This document shows, one piece after another, positions 16,416 through 24,363 of a stretch of DNA of 25,174 nt. Within the stretch, counting starts at the first letter, position 1. Each line of letters starts with the position of its first letter. A program made the translations under genes and the position numbers. The stretch is taken from NCBI GenBank assembly GCA_046704445.1, contig JBJKRW010000090.1, forward strand, positions 1 through 25,174. Reading direction: 5' to 3'. Below the pieces are notes generated by a model. It saw only the letters and a list, made by a program, of their open reading frames with translations. It did no database searches and was not told where the DNA came from. Origin of the DNA: JBJKRW01 sp046704445 (GTDB lineage Bacteria; Patescibacteriota; Microgenomatia; UBA1406; GWC2-37-13).

Positions 16416-18085
16416 AGGGTAAAAGTAAAGAGGAATAATTGGTTATGTGTGTTTGACAATAAAGATTGGGATTGTTTATTGAACTGTTCGGGAGACAGGA
16501 TTGTGCGCAGGAGCGGAGATATGGTTTTTTCTTCTTCTTCGGTAACGAATAATGCAATGTGCTTTTTTTTGGGGAGTGCACGTATAACCGCCGGCGTTAT
16601 TTCCGGGACAAATCTGAATTTTCCGAATCCTTCTACGGTAAACCATCCGTTATAGGTAACTGATTTTCGGCTGACCCGGTAATCTTTCGGGGAAAACTGG
16701 AGACAGAACAGAGGAAAAATATAGGGTTCTCCCGAGAGTTTTTGGGAATAGACGATCCGGTCGTAGGAACCGTAATGTTTTTGGAGTACGGAACAGATTT
16801 TGTGTTCCTTTTGTGAATAGATATATCCGTATATAACCGGATAACGGATAAAAAACATATAGAGATAGAATCCTATTCCGGTGACAAAGCAAACCGTCAC
16901 GGTCAATTTGATGAAGATATTCTTTTTTCTCAAGGCATGGTATATGCCGTAAGCGGTGATCAATTCCATCACGCCAAGTTGCGCCAGATCCCTTTTTCCG
17001 CTTGCGGCCTCGGTAATCATCGAGGGAAACGGGGCAATCAGCAACAGAATAATAAGAATAAGCTGTTTCGCATCGGGTTTTTTGATGTTCTTATAGACAA
17101 GAAGGATAAGGCCGAAGTAATAGAACGGAATCATGATAAGATGAAGCGGAGGATAATGACTTTCCGAAACAAATCCATGGTCTTTCAGCGTTCCGAGAAA
17201 ATCGGTTCCGAAATGCGTAAGATAATTCTGGATGAGTGTGATACCGAACAGGATGGGTTTATTGTGCAGAATTTTTGAAAGAAGAGTATTGCGGTCGTCA
17301 TGTCTCAGATTATTAATTTCCAGAACCACGCCTTGTTCCTTACCGAAAATACCCACCTCCTGAAGCCTTGAAGTAATACTGATATGCGCCTGTTGCAGTA
17401 ATGCAAACAAGAGAAAAACGCTAATTAATATCGGGATGACATAGGTTCGTTTTTCTGTGTTTGCACACTTTATATTGATTCCGAAAAAAACGAGAATTAA
17501 AATCGGCGCAACGATGCGCGCAAGATTATAGGAGAATACCGAACAGAATAGGAAACACAGCGCAAGAATAAACCATCCGGATTTTTTTGAATCAAGGTAT
17601 TGAAGCTCGGAAAGCACTCCGAGAGAAATGAGTAATACGGAAAGCATAATTCCGTCTCCCGCGATTCTGCCGAAAAAAATCCCGAAAGGGGAAAATGTAA
17701 CAAACAGTGCGGTCAAAAGCGATATCGATGTGTTTTTGAAAAGTTTTTCCGCAATGGCGAAGTACACAATAATAAGGAGAAACGAAGACAGGGCGTTAAA
17801 GAATCTGGTGGTAAACAGATTGAGGCCGAGTATTTTAACAGGTATTGCCGTCAGATATATATATAACGGATTCTTATAGTCGCCGAAGGCCGGAAACATG
17901 AGCGGCATTCGGTTTCCCCATTCGTCCTTTCCGGTCTGGGCGATGGAAAACGCGTTATATCCCACGCTTGCTTCATCCCATTCGGGACCTGCCGGTATGC
18001 GATCCAGATATACGAATCTGAGCAGGAGGCCTATGCCGAGCAAGACGGTCATTGCCAACAGTACTCGGGATCGGATTGTGTTCAT
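16412..18085 (-). CDS. PMT/ArnT-like GT-C glycosyltransferase
   Basis: A 557-residue canonical member of the family. After the first helix comes PEWDEASVGYNAF at 34-46 with the catalytic Asp37-Glu38 pair, then SIAQTGKDEWGN at 47-58 and NPLYIYLTA at 72-80. The central SPFGIFFGR segment and about ten further helices follow. The C-terminal soluble domain of about 140 residues includes YIFPLFCLQFSP, a pattern common in these enzymes. It is expected to use a polyprenyl-phosphate sugar outside the membrane. Its closest relative here is the gene at 4863-6467. Start and stop both lie in ATGA overlaps (18085-18082 with the upstream gene, 16415-16412 with the downstream one), so it is tightly coupled in the operon. 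Confidence 0.88.
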   Translation of the reverse strand: MNTIRSRVLLAMTVLLGIGLLLRFVYLDRIPAGPEWDEASVGYNAFSIAQTGKDEWGNRMPLMFPAFGDYKNPLYIYLTAIPVKILGLNLFTTRFFNALSSFLLIIVYFAIAEKLFKNTSISLLTALFVTFSPFGIFFGRIAGDGIMLSVLLISLGVLSELQYLDSKKSGWFILALCFLFCSVFSYNLARIVAPILILVFFGINIKCANTEKRTYVIPILISVFLLFALLQQAHISITSRLQEVGIFGKEQGVVLEINNLRHDDRNTLLSKILHNKPILFGITLIQNYLTHFGTDFLGTLKDHGFVSESHYPPLHLIMIPFYYFGLILLVYKNIKKPDAKQLILIILLLIAPFPSMITEAASGKRDLAQLGVMELITAYGIYHALRKKNIFIKLTVTVCFVTGIGFYLYMFFIRYPVIYGYIYSQKEHKICSVLQKHYGSYDRIVYSQKLSGEPYIFPLFCLQFSPKDYRVSRKSVTYNGWFTVEGFGKFRFVPEITPAVIRALPKKKHIALFVTEEEEKTISPLLRTILSPEQFNKQSQSLLSNTHNQLFLFTFTL

Positions 18086-19605
18086 TTGGGCAACAGTTGG
18101 AAAAAATGGATTGAAGATGTTCCTCCGGGTTTTGTGTATACCGCAATCTGTTTGAGAGGAATGTCGTGAGGAAACTCGGACTTATACACGTAGACGACGT
18201 ATACATTGTGACCGGTGAGTTCTTTGAAATTGTCTTTAATATCTTTTTCGTCTAAAGGCCAGTAGGATTTTATGGAAAAATTGTCCCCCGGTTTCACAAA
18301 TACGCCGAGTACGTCACCGGCCATCCCGAAATTCCCTTCCGCGAGTATGATGCCGGGTTTATTTGCGGAGTGTGTCCGGACGTAATCGATAATTTGCCGT
18401 ATTCCGTACCCGCTGCTTCCGCCCGTAATGTATTGTCCCCGGTCAATCGTAGGAAAAGGAATGTTTTGATAGTCAAACATAATGGTGTAGTTAAAGTAGG
18501 TAAGGGAAACAAAAAATAATAAAAGGGCAATCGATATGATAAATGTTTTTTTTCTTGCAAGGTCGTCAATGAGGTATGAACAAAACACCACCGACATGCT
18601 GGCAAAAAGCATGATATAACGGGGATATAATACGCGTGCGACAAACGCGATGATAATATACGGAACGAAAATCCAGAGTCCGAGATAAAGAGCCAACGGT
18701 CTGTTTTTCTTAAGCATGTAGATCCACCCGATCAGTCCGACAATCGGAAGAAAAAGTCCTGATTCAGTCAAAATATAATAGGGGATAATGTAAAAATTAA
18801 ACTGGAAACTGCCGAAAGGATTTTTCAGAAGTTCGGGCAGGGTAAGAATAAACGTTTTATTTTTTTCGGCGACAAAGTGCAGAAACGGAGAAAGCCTTTG
18901 GACATTATAAATAATAAAGGACAGTGTAAACACGACTCCCAGAAGGATAAAATAATTGATGGTTTTTTTGAGACGGTCGGAAGCGCGTTTTTCCTTGAAA
19001 AGAACGGGCGCAAATAGCGACAAGGCCACAAAAAGCTGCGTTGACGATTTGGCCAGAAGAGATATTCCCGCGACCATACCGTATATCAGCGCTATATCAA
19101 GTTTCAATGTTCTTACAAGAAGGACAGAAAAAAACAATAGCCAGATATAAGCGGCATTAATGCCCGGATCCATGAGCGCCATGCGTTCGTAGAATAAAAA
19201 ATAAGGGGTATATATATATTCGAACGGTCCGATGAACGCGGTTCGTTTACCGAACATATACCCGAGCAGAACCATCATCCCGATGAGACCCGCGAATCCG
19301 CTCAAAACTCCGAACAAACGGCCGGCCAACAACGCGTTGTCGGGAAACAGTTTCAAGAGGGGAATGGTCGCCCATGTCTGCAGGGGCTGTCTTCCGTCGG
19401 TTAACGAAATGAAGCGCCAGCTTGCATCATGCCAGGCGGTCTTGGCCCACTGGATATAAATACCTTCGTCGGTAAATATCGGAAGTTTTTCAATGTTTAT
19501 GAGTCTTGTCGCGAAAAAAAGAGCAATAAGAATAATAAGAAGAAAAATATCCCTTTTCCTGATATTCCGTCTAAGTCCTGAGATAATTTGAAAAATATCA
19601 AACAT
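18082..19605 (-). CDS. PMT/ArnT-like GT-C glycosyltransferase
   Basis: A 507-residue polytopic enzyme. The first loop reads LPIFTDEGIYIQWAK at 41-55 with catalytic Asp46-Glu47, then LTDGRQPLQTW at 68-78, where RQPL occupies the place of the KPPL/HPPL donor-site motif. The YERMALMDP segment about 140 residues in matches the family SR...DP region. A C-terminal soluble domain of about 130 residues ends in the HFFQLLPK tail. The combination is the commonest architecture of bacterial polyprenyl-phosphate-sugar-dependent transferases. The substrate cannot be inferred. It begins three bases after the upstream stop and overlaps the downstream gene by four (ATGA). No Shine-Dalgarno sequence is visible. 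Confidence 0.87.
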   Translation of the reverse strand: MFDIFQIISGLRRNIRKRDIFLLIILIALFFATRLINIEKLPIFTDEGIYIQWAKTAWHDASWRFISLTDGRQPLQTWATIPLLKLFPDNALLAGRLFGVLSGFAGLIGMMVLLGYMFGKRTAFIGPFEYIYTPYFLFYERMALMDPGINAAYIWLLFFSVLLVRTLKLDIALIYGMVAGISLLAKSSTQLFVALSLFAPVLFKEKRASDRLKKTINYFILLGVVFTLSFIIYNVQRLSPFLHFVAEKNKTFILTLPELLKNPFGSFQFNFYIIPYYILTESGLFLPIVGLIGWIYMLKKNRPLALYLGLWIFVPYIIIAFVARVLYPRYIMLFASMSVVFCSYLIDDLARKKTFIISIALLLFFVSLTYFNYTIMFDYQNIPFPTIDRGQYITGGSSGYGIRQIIDYVRTHSANKPGIILAEGNFGMAGDVLGVFVKPGDNFSIKSYWPLDEKDIKDNFKELTGHNVYVVYVYKSEFPHDIPLKQIAVYTKPGGTSSIHFFQLLPK

Positions 19606-19608
19606 GGC

Positions 19609-20820
19609 TTATTTTATTTGCCTGGCAATATGAAATTTGAATACATTTCTCACAAGCAATTGTATCACTAAAGGCAGGAGTATATATACCGGAAAAAAGA
19701 AAATCATCACATACCGGGGTGAAATAGGAAGCATGTTTAAATAAAGGAAGGATGCAATAACCCAGAAAGACAAAAACAGATACGGGGCTAAATCCGGAAT
19801 CTGTTTTAATTTGTGCCGGGAAAAGTAGAAATAGAGGCCGATTATATAAAGAGCGGAGCCTATACCGAAAATCGAAAATACCGGCCAGAGAATATTCCAG
19901 TGTTCAAACTGGATATAAGGGCTTGAGCCCCACCATACTTTCCACCGGTTGGCAATCATAAGCGTTGATGCGTCGCCGATAAACCGGCTGCTTTGTACGG
20001 AATTATTTTTCCAGAAAAGAAAAATCCATTTTTGGGCTCCGAAAAATGCACGCAGAGAGTTCCCCGCGAGTAAAAATCTGAGGTACGTCAGCGTATAGAC
20101 GGCTGCTCCTATAATGAATTGACTCAAAACAACCGCCGTCGTTTTTAATAGGGTTTTTCCGGTCCACAACAAAAAAATGAATACGGTACCCAGAAGCACC
20201 AGTGCGGGAAAATAGAGCTTGATTGAAGACAAACAGCCGATGACAATGCCCAACGTAACTGATTTTTTAAGAGACGGATTTTTCTGCCACCAGAGAAATA
20301 TTGCAACGTATAACAGCAGAAAAAAAACCTGGATAATATCGAGTATCGGCGAATGAATGATTTGGTCAATAAGCATGGAATCCAACGATATAAACAATAC
20401 TCCGAGAGATGACAGAAGAAGAGATCCGGAGATCATGAATACGATCAACGCAACGAGCATAACGTTTCCCACAGCAAATGCAATTGAGATAACGCGGTTA
20501 TTTCCCGTTAGCAGGATTGACCAGCCGATCAGGTATTTTCCGAAAGGCGGATGGTCTGAATTGATAAGGATCGGATTCAAACCCGTGGCGTATTTATATC
20601 CCGCATAGCTGTCAAGTTCTTCGTCGGAAATAGGGTGTTTCGATTGGGGAATGACATATTGTGAATCATTGTATTTTTTTTCATATAGTTTCGGATCAAA
20701 GCGTTCGGTAAAAAGATTGAGATTTTTGATGATGGGAAAACCGATGTTGAAAACTGCCGCAATAATAAGCACTGCGGCAACAAATAGTTTTTTTTGATCG
20801 GGTACGGTTTTACTCTTCAT
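19609..20820 (-). CDS. PMT-family GT-C glycosyltransferase, short form with HPPFGKYLIG motif
   Basis: A 403-residue polytopic enzyme, paralogous to the gene at 14032-15219. The first loop carries FTERFDPKLY at 37-46, SQYVIPQS at 53-60, PISDEELDSY at 63-72 (candidate catalytic acidic residues 66-68) and HPPFGKYLIG at 90-99, essentially the HPPLGK motif of protein O-mannosyltransferases. HWNILWP recurs later as in the paralogue. There is no soluble C-terminal domain, and the protein ends in a short basic tail. Protein, lipid or glycan acceptors are all possible, and sequence alone does not decide. It lies three bases from each neighbour, in the middle of the right-hand operon. Confidence 0.83.
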   Translation of the reverse strand: MKSKTVPDQKKLFVAAVLIIAAVFNIGFPIIKNLNLFTERFDPKLYEKKYNDSQYVIPQSKHPISDEELDSYAGYKYATGLNPILINSDHPPFGKYLIGWSILLTGNNRVISIAFAVGNVMLVALIVFMISGSLLLSSLGVLFISLDSMLIDQIIHSPILDIIQVFFLLLYVAIFLWWQKNPSLKKSVTLGIVIGCLSSIKLYFPALVLLGTVFIFLLWTGKTLLKTTAVVLSQFIIGAAVYTLTYLRFLLAGNSLRAFFGAQKWIFLFWKNNSVQSSRFIGDASTLMIANRWKVWWGSSPYIQFEHWNILWPVFSIFGIGSALYIIGLYFYFSRHKLKQIPDLAPYLFLSFWVIASFLYLNMLPISPRYVMIFFFPVYILLPLVIQLLVRNVFKFHIARQIK

Positions 20821-20823
20821 GGA

Positions 20824-22272
20824 TTAATTTCGAATATAAATCGACATTTCTTTGAATGAACGGCCGTATGTAAATCCCTTTGTGGGAATATTCGGATCCA
20901 GTTCGGCGGTATCAAGCGCATAGCATTCCCGCGTTTTCAGTTTCTTCAGCAGATCGGCAAACGTATTTTTATGGTAGATGAAGCTAACGTGTTCCGAGGA
21001 ATAAAAAACTATCGAAGGATGATTGCCCCACCACTCCGACGTGGAAATGAGCAGATTCATGTTCTGGAGTGTTTCGTCTGCGGTACGGGTACTTCTATCT
21101 ATAAGTACGGTCAGATTATTGCAATGTTTTTTTGCGTAGATGGCCAACTGATAGTACTGGTCGTATGAGGAATAATGCGTGTCAAAAAAAGACCCGTTAA
21201 GTATATTGCCGCGGAATACCACAAATGTAACGGCCAGAGTTACAAGGAGGGTGACTTTGACATGTTTCCGAATTGTCACCAATACGTATGACGCAAGAAA
21301 TGAAAACTGCGCGAGTACGGGATACAGATACCAGCTGATTTTTGTTTTTGTAAGATTCAGGAAAAGAAACCAGGGAATGAAAAATGCCCCAACCGCAAAA
21401 TACATGAGGTCGTGCGACATATATGATTTTGCACACAGCAACAGGAATCCGATGACGGCAAACAAGGAAAAGATTCCAAGTTGACCGGCGAGTTCGTCAA
21501 TATAAAATGTCCGTTTTCCGAAGTGGGATTCGATGGAGGATGTAACCCTTTTTATCTGGCTTTCCAGGAAGTGGGCTTTGATAAAAGAGTATTTGAATAC
21601 CGCAATCATGGCAATATACCAGAGCGACAGTATACCCGACTGAATAAGCATGTGCTTCAAAAGCCGCAGGTATTCGTTTTTTTTGATTTTTTTGCGGTAG
21701 AGTTGGAAGGATAACGTAGCCATAAGAATCAAAACCGGATAGAAACCAAGCAGTGATTTGCTGAGAACGCCGACAGCGAGAAAGAACAGTCCCGGCCAGA
21801 AGTTTTCATACCAGAGCAGATACCCGAGCCAGCCGATGAACAGAAAAATATCCACGTTCAGTACCTGGGAACGCTGAAGAAAGATCGGAGTAAAGGAAGT
21901 TATGACAACGGTAAGCAGAGGAATAAGCGTGTTTTTGGTTAGCCTGTAATACAGCAGATAAACCATAAACAGTGCCGCAATTGACAACAGCAACGTGAAA
22001 AGACGGGTAGAAAGCTCGGGGGGCAGCGGAACCGTTGATTCGACTATACCGTATGCGAGCGGTACGAGCGGCGGTTTGTCCAGCCAGTTTTGACCCTGCC
22101 ATAGGGGAACCAGGGATTTTTGATTTACCATTTCTTTTCCGACCTGTGCATAGATGCTTTCGTCCCAGTCATAAAAAGGAGTAGGATGGGCGGCGAATTT
22201 GTACGCCGTTATGGAAAAATAGAAAACGAGGAAACAGATGACAAGAAGGTGAGTTTTAATAAACTTGGACAT
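20824..22272 (-). CDS. ArnT-like GT-C glycosyltransferase
   Basis: A 482-residue integral membrane enzyme and the most ArnT-like in the window. The first loop has YDWDESIYAQVGKEM at 34-48 with Asp37-Glu38, then WLDKPPLVPL at 63-72, equivalent to the (E/D)KPP motif in which the ArnT lysine contacts donor phosphate. RSQVLNVD at 134-141 and TKTKISWYLYP at 308-318 also match ArnT landmarks. A soluble C-terminal domain of about 115 residues follows. The donor is presumably a polyprenyl-phosphate sugar, but aminoarabinose is not implied because no arn genes are present. I chose the ATG at 22272. A GTG at 22296 is equally open and would give a GTGA overlap with the upstream stop. No Shine-Dalgarno sequence is seen for either. 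Confidence 0.87.
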   Translation of the reverse strand: MSKFIKTHLLVICFLVFYFSITAYKFAAHPTPFYDWDESIYAQVGKEMVNQKSLVPLWQGQNWLDKPPLVPLAYGIVESTVPLPPELSTRLFTLLLSIAALFMVYLLYYRLTKNTLIPLLTVVITSFTPIFLQRSQVLNVDIFLFIGWLGYLLWYENFWPGLFFLAVGVLSKSLLGFYPVLILMATLSFQLYRKKIKKNEYLRLLKHMLIQSGILSLWYIAMIAVFKYSFIKAHFLESQIKRVTSSIESHFGKRTFYIDELAGQLGIFSLFAVIGFLLLCAKSYMSHDLMYFAVGAFFIPWFLFLNLTKTKISWYLYPVLAQFSFLASYVLVTIRKHVKVTLLVTLAVTFVVFRGNILNGSFFDTHYSSYDQYYQLAIYAKKHCNNLTVLIDRSTRTADETLQNMNLLISTSEWWGNHPSIVFYSSEHVSFIYHKNTFADLLKKLKTRECYALDTAELDPNIPTKGFTYGRSFKEMSIYIRN

Positions 22273-22292
22273 AGAATATTGTTTTAATTCTA

Positions 22293-23621
22293 TCACAACG
22301 GCATTTTGAGAGCCTGAGGCAGCGGATATTTAATTTCAAAAGCTTTCGGAAAAACTTTTGTCTGATAAACGAAATAGGTACGGATTTCGTAAATGGAGGA
22401 CAAACCCAGGAGCAGAATCAAAAGTCCGAACAGAAGCTTTTTGCTTAACGGCCTGCGGACAAGCCCGTATGTTTTGATCAGTGCGATCCCCATGAAGTAG
22501 ACCAGGGAGGGAATGACGGTATACGTGCGCAACATGTTTGGGTTTTCCCACGGATAGGTGAGAACGGCTGGGATAAGGGAAATCAGGAAATAAGAAAGAA
22601 AAAGCGTGTTGATTTCTGATCGCCAGTTTTTTATCGCGATCGCCAATCCGGCAAGGAAAAGAATGCCAAGTACCGGATTAAGCGCGGGTTTTCCGGGATA
22701 ATTGTGTCTTCCGTTTATATCTCCCCTGACGTTGAATTCGAGCGCGATTGAGGATATGTTGCGTCCGAGAAAATCAAGTTTTTCCGCCACAGTCATCTCG
22801 GTGTTTTTCAGGAAAAACTGCTTGTCAAACCGGCTGTCCGGGTGTACGGACAGATAAAACGTAAGAGGCAAGGCAAGCAGGATGAAAGGAATAAGGAAAC
22901 AAACAAGGGGACGGATAAGCTTATTCTTAAGATCGGTAAAGTTGTGTGAATGTACCGTATGCACTATGGTAAGCAGCAGAGGAACAAGAAAAAAAATCCT
23001 TCCGGGAGTATACGAATTATATGCGAATCCTGCGAAAATTCCCGAAAGAAATATATACATAAAAGCTTTTTTATCCGATTTTCCGGTAAGGAAACGAAGC
23101 AGAAAGTATAATGAGCCCAATTCAAGAAACAAAAGAAACGTCGCTTCAAAGGAAAAGCGTGCAAAGTCAAAAAACCATCGGGAGGTCAACAGTATAAAGC
23201 CCAATACGAAAGGCAGTGCGCGAATAAATTTCTTTTTATCCTGCGGAATATGTATAAGATTGTTGAAAACGGTGCGCATGCAGAGAAAAAAAAGCACCGC
23301 GCTTGTTATGCCGGCCAGAGCGGAGGGAAGGCGTAAGGCGAAATTTCCGACTCCGAATAGCCTGAACGAAAGCAATAACGCGTAAAAATAAAGGGTTGAA
23401 TGTCCTGTTGCCAGGGGGCTGTAGGGGATATAGGAGTGTCGGGCAAGCGAAAGCGCGAGTTTCGCGAATGATACTTCGTCAAAGGAAAGATGCTGGGGGA
23501 TTTGGGGAAATTTATAAAAAATAAGAAGACCGGCACATAAAAGGATACACAGAACCGCAATAAAATCCCAAGGTTTAAAACCGGCATTGGCTGACGCCTG
23601 TTTTTCGATCGATTTAGGCAT
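22293..23621 (-). CDS. PMT/ArnT-like GT-C glycosyltransferase lacking the usual soluble tail
   Basis: A 442-residue polytopic enzyme. The first loop has LSFDEVSFAKLALSLA at 45-60 with catalytic Asp48-Glu49, then GHSTLYFYALL at 73-83. TSRWFFDFARFSFE, about 145-158 residues in, is the family SR region, and AYNSYTPGR follows near residue 205. The protein stops about 25 residues after its last helix, where most relatives continue into an extracytoplasmic domain of 100 or more residues, so it is a membrane-only form or has lost its tail. It overlaps the upstream GT2 gene by eight bases (ATGCCTAA, 23621-23614). This suggests coupled synthesis with an enzyme that may make its lipid-linked donor. Confidence 0.84.
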   Translation of the reverse strand: MPKSIEKQASANAGFKPWDFIAVLCILLCAGLLIFYKFPQIPQHLSFDEVSFAKLALSLARHSYIPYSPLATGHSTLYFYALLLSFRLFGVGNFALRLPSALAGITSAVLFFLCMRTVFNNLIHIPQDKKKFIRALPFVLGFILLTSRWFFDFARFSFEATFLLFLELGSLYFLLRFLTGKSDKKAFMYIFLSGIFAGFAYNSYTPGRIFFLVPLLLTIVHTVHSHNFTDLKNKLIRPLVCFLIPFILLALPLTFYLSVHPDSRFDKQFFLKNTEMTVAEKLDFLGRNISSIALEFNVRGDINGRHNYPGKPALNPVLGILFLAGLAIAIKNWRSEINTLFLSYFLISLIPAVLTYPWENPNMLRTYTVIPSLVYFMGIALIKTYGLVRRPLSKKLLFGLLILLLGLSSIYEIRTYFVYQTKVFPKAFEIKYPLPQALKMPL

Positions 23622-24360
23622 ATTTATGCATTATGTCGTAGTATTTGATAAGCATGATGTCCTGAAAAGTTTCAAGGGTGTCTTTAAGGAAATTGACGTT
23701 TTTTGTTTCGACATGTTTCCACGCCACATGGATTTCCTTGATTTTGTATCTCATACGGGTTGCCAGAAAAAGAAATTCGAGGTCAAAACCCGCGGAAACC
23801 GAAGACCCCTGAATGTGTCTTCCTTTTTTAAAAACAATCAGCCTGGAGATGATATCGAGCGCGGCCTTTCTCTGGAAGAGTTTAAATCCGCATTGCGTAT
23901 CTTTTATTCCTTTCAATCCAATCAACAGATTGCGGAAAAAAATGAACCCGACGGCCATTAGTTTTCTGAGAAAGGGTGCTCCGTACCGGTGCGAATTTCT
24001 TGATCCGATAACGATCCGGTACCCGTTTTCCGCTTCCTGCACAAGTTTTTGGGATTCTTCAAGAGGTGTTGCAAGATCAATATCGGAAAACATGACATAC
24101 GATGACCGCGCTTTTTCTATTCCTGTTATCACCGCATACGCCTTGCCTTGATGATTGTTTTCGACGAGTCTGAACTTCGGAAACTGAGGAAGATATTTTT
24201 CGCGGATAATTCCTTTTGAAATATCTTTCGAACCGTCGTCTACGATGATAATTTCCCTGAACAGATCGTTATCTTTGGTAAAGTTTCCGATCTTGTCCAA
24301 TACCCCCTTTTGTATGTTAAGCTCTTCGTTATAACACGGAATAACCAGCGATATCTGCAT
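23614..24360 (-). CDS. GT2 polyprenyl-phosphate sugar synthase, ALG5/DPM1-like
   Basis: A 248-residue enzyme of the dolichyl-phosphate glucosyltransferase/mannose synthase branch of GT2. It is predicted to move a sugar from a nucleotide donor to polyprenyl phosphate on the cytoplasmic side, producing the donor used by GT-C enzymes. Motifs are VIPCYNEE at 6-13, IVDDGSKD at 39-46, FSDIDLATPLEE at 91-102 (the DADLxTP motif that marks ALG5-type members), GSRNS at 119-123, DTQCGFKLF at 154-162 and GFDLEFLFLA at 191-200. There is no C-terminal membrane domain. The sugar is probably glucose or mannose by family, but could differ. It lies three bases from the upstream GT-C gene and overlaps the downstream one by eight, embedding it among its likely users. 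Confidence 0.9.
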   Translation of the reverse strand: MQISLVIPCYNEELNIQKGVLDKIGNFTKDNDLFREIIIVDDGSKDISKGIIREKYLPQFPKFRLVENNHQGKAYAVITGIEKARSSYVMFSDIDLATPLEESQKLVQEAENGYRIVIGSRNSHRYGAPFLRKLMAVGFIFFRNLLIGLKGIKDTQCGFKLFQRKAALDIISRLIVFKKGRHIQGSSVSAGFDLEFLFLATRMRYKIKEIHVAWKHVETKNVNFLKDTLETFQDIMLIKYYDIMHKYA

Positions 24361-24363
24361 ATG

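Noticed and set aside
20824..22272. Naming the ArnT-like enzyme arnT and inferring lipid A modification
   Set aside because: The motifs are shared across the superfamily, and no arnA/B/C/D-type or lipid A genes are present.
22882..23385. Plus-strand open frame of 167 codons, very basic
   Set aside because: It is antisense to the PMT-like gene at 22293-23621. The basic composition results from reversing phenylalanine/leucine-rich codons.
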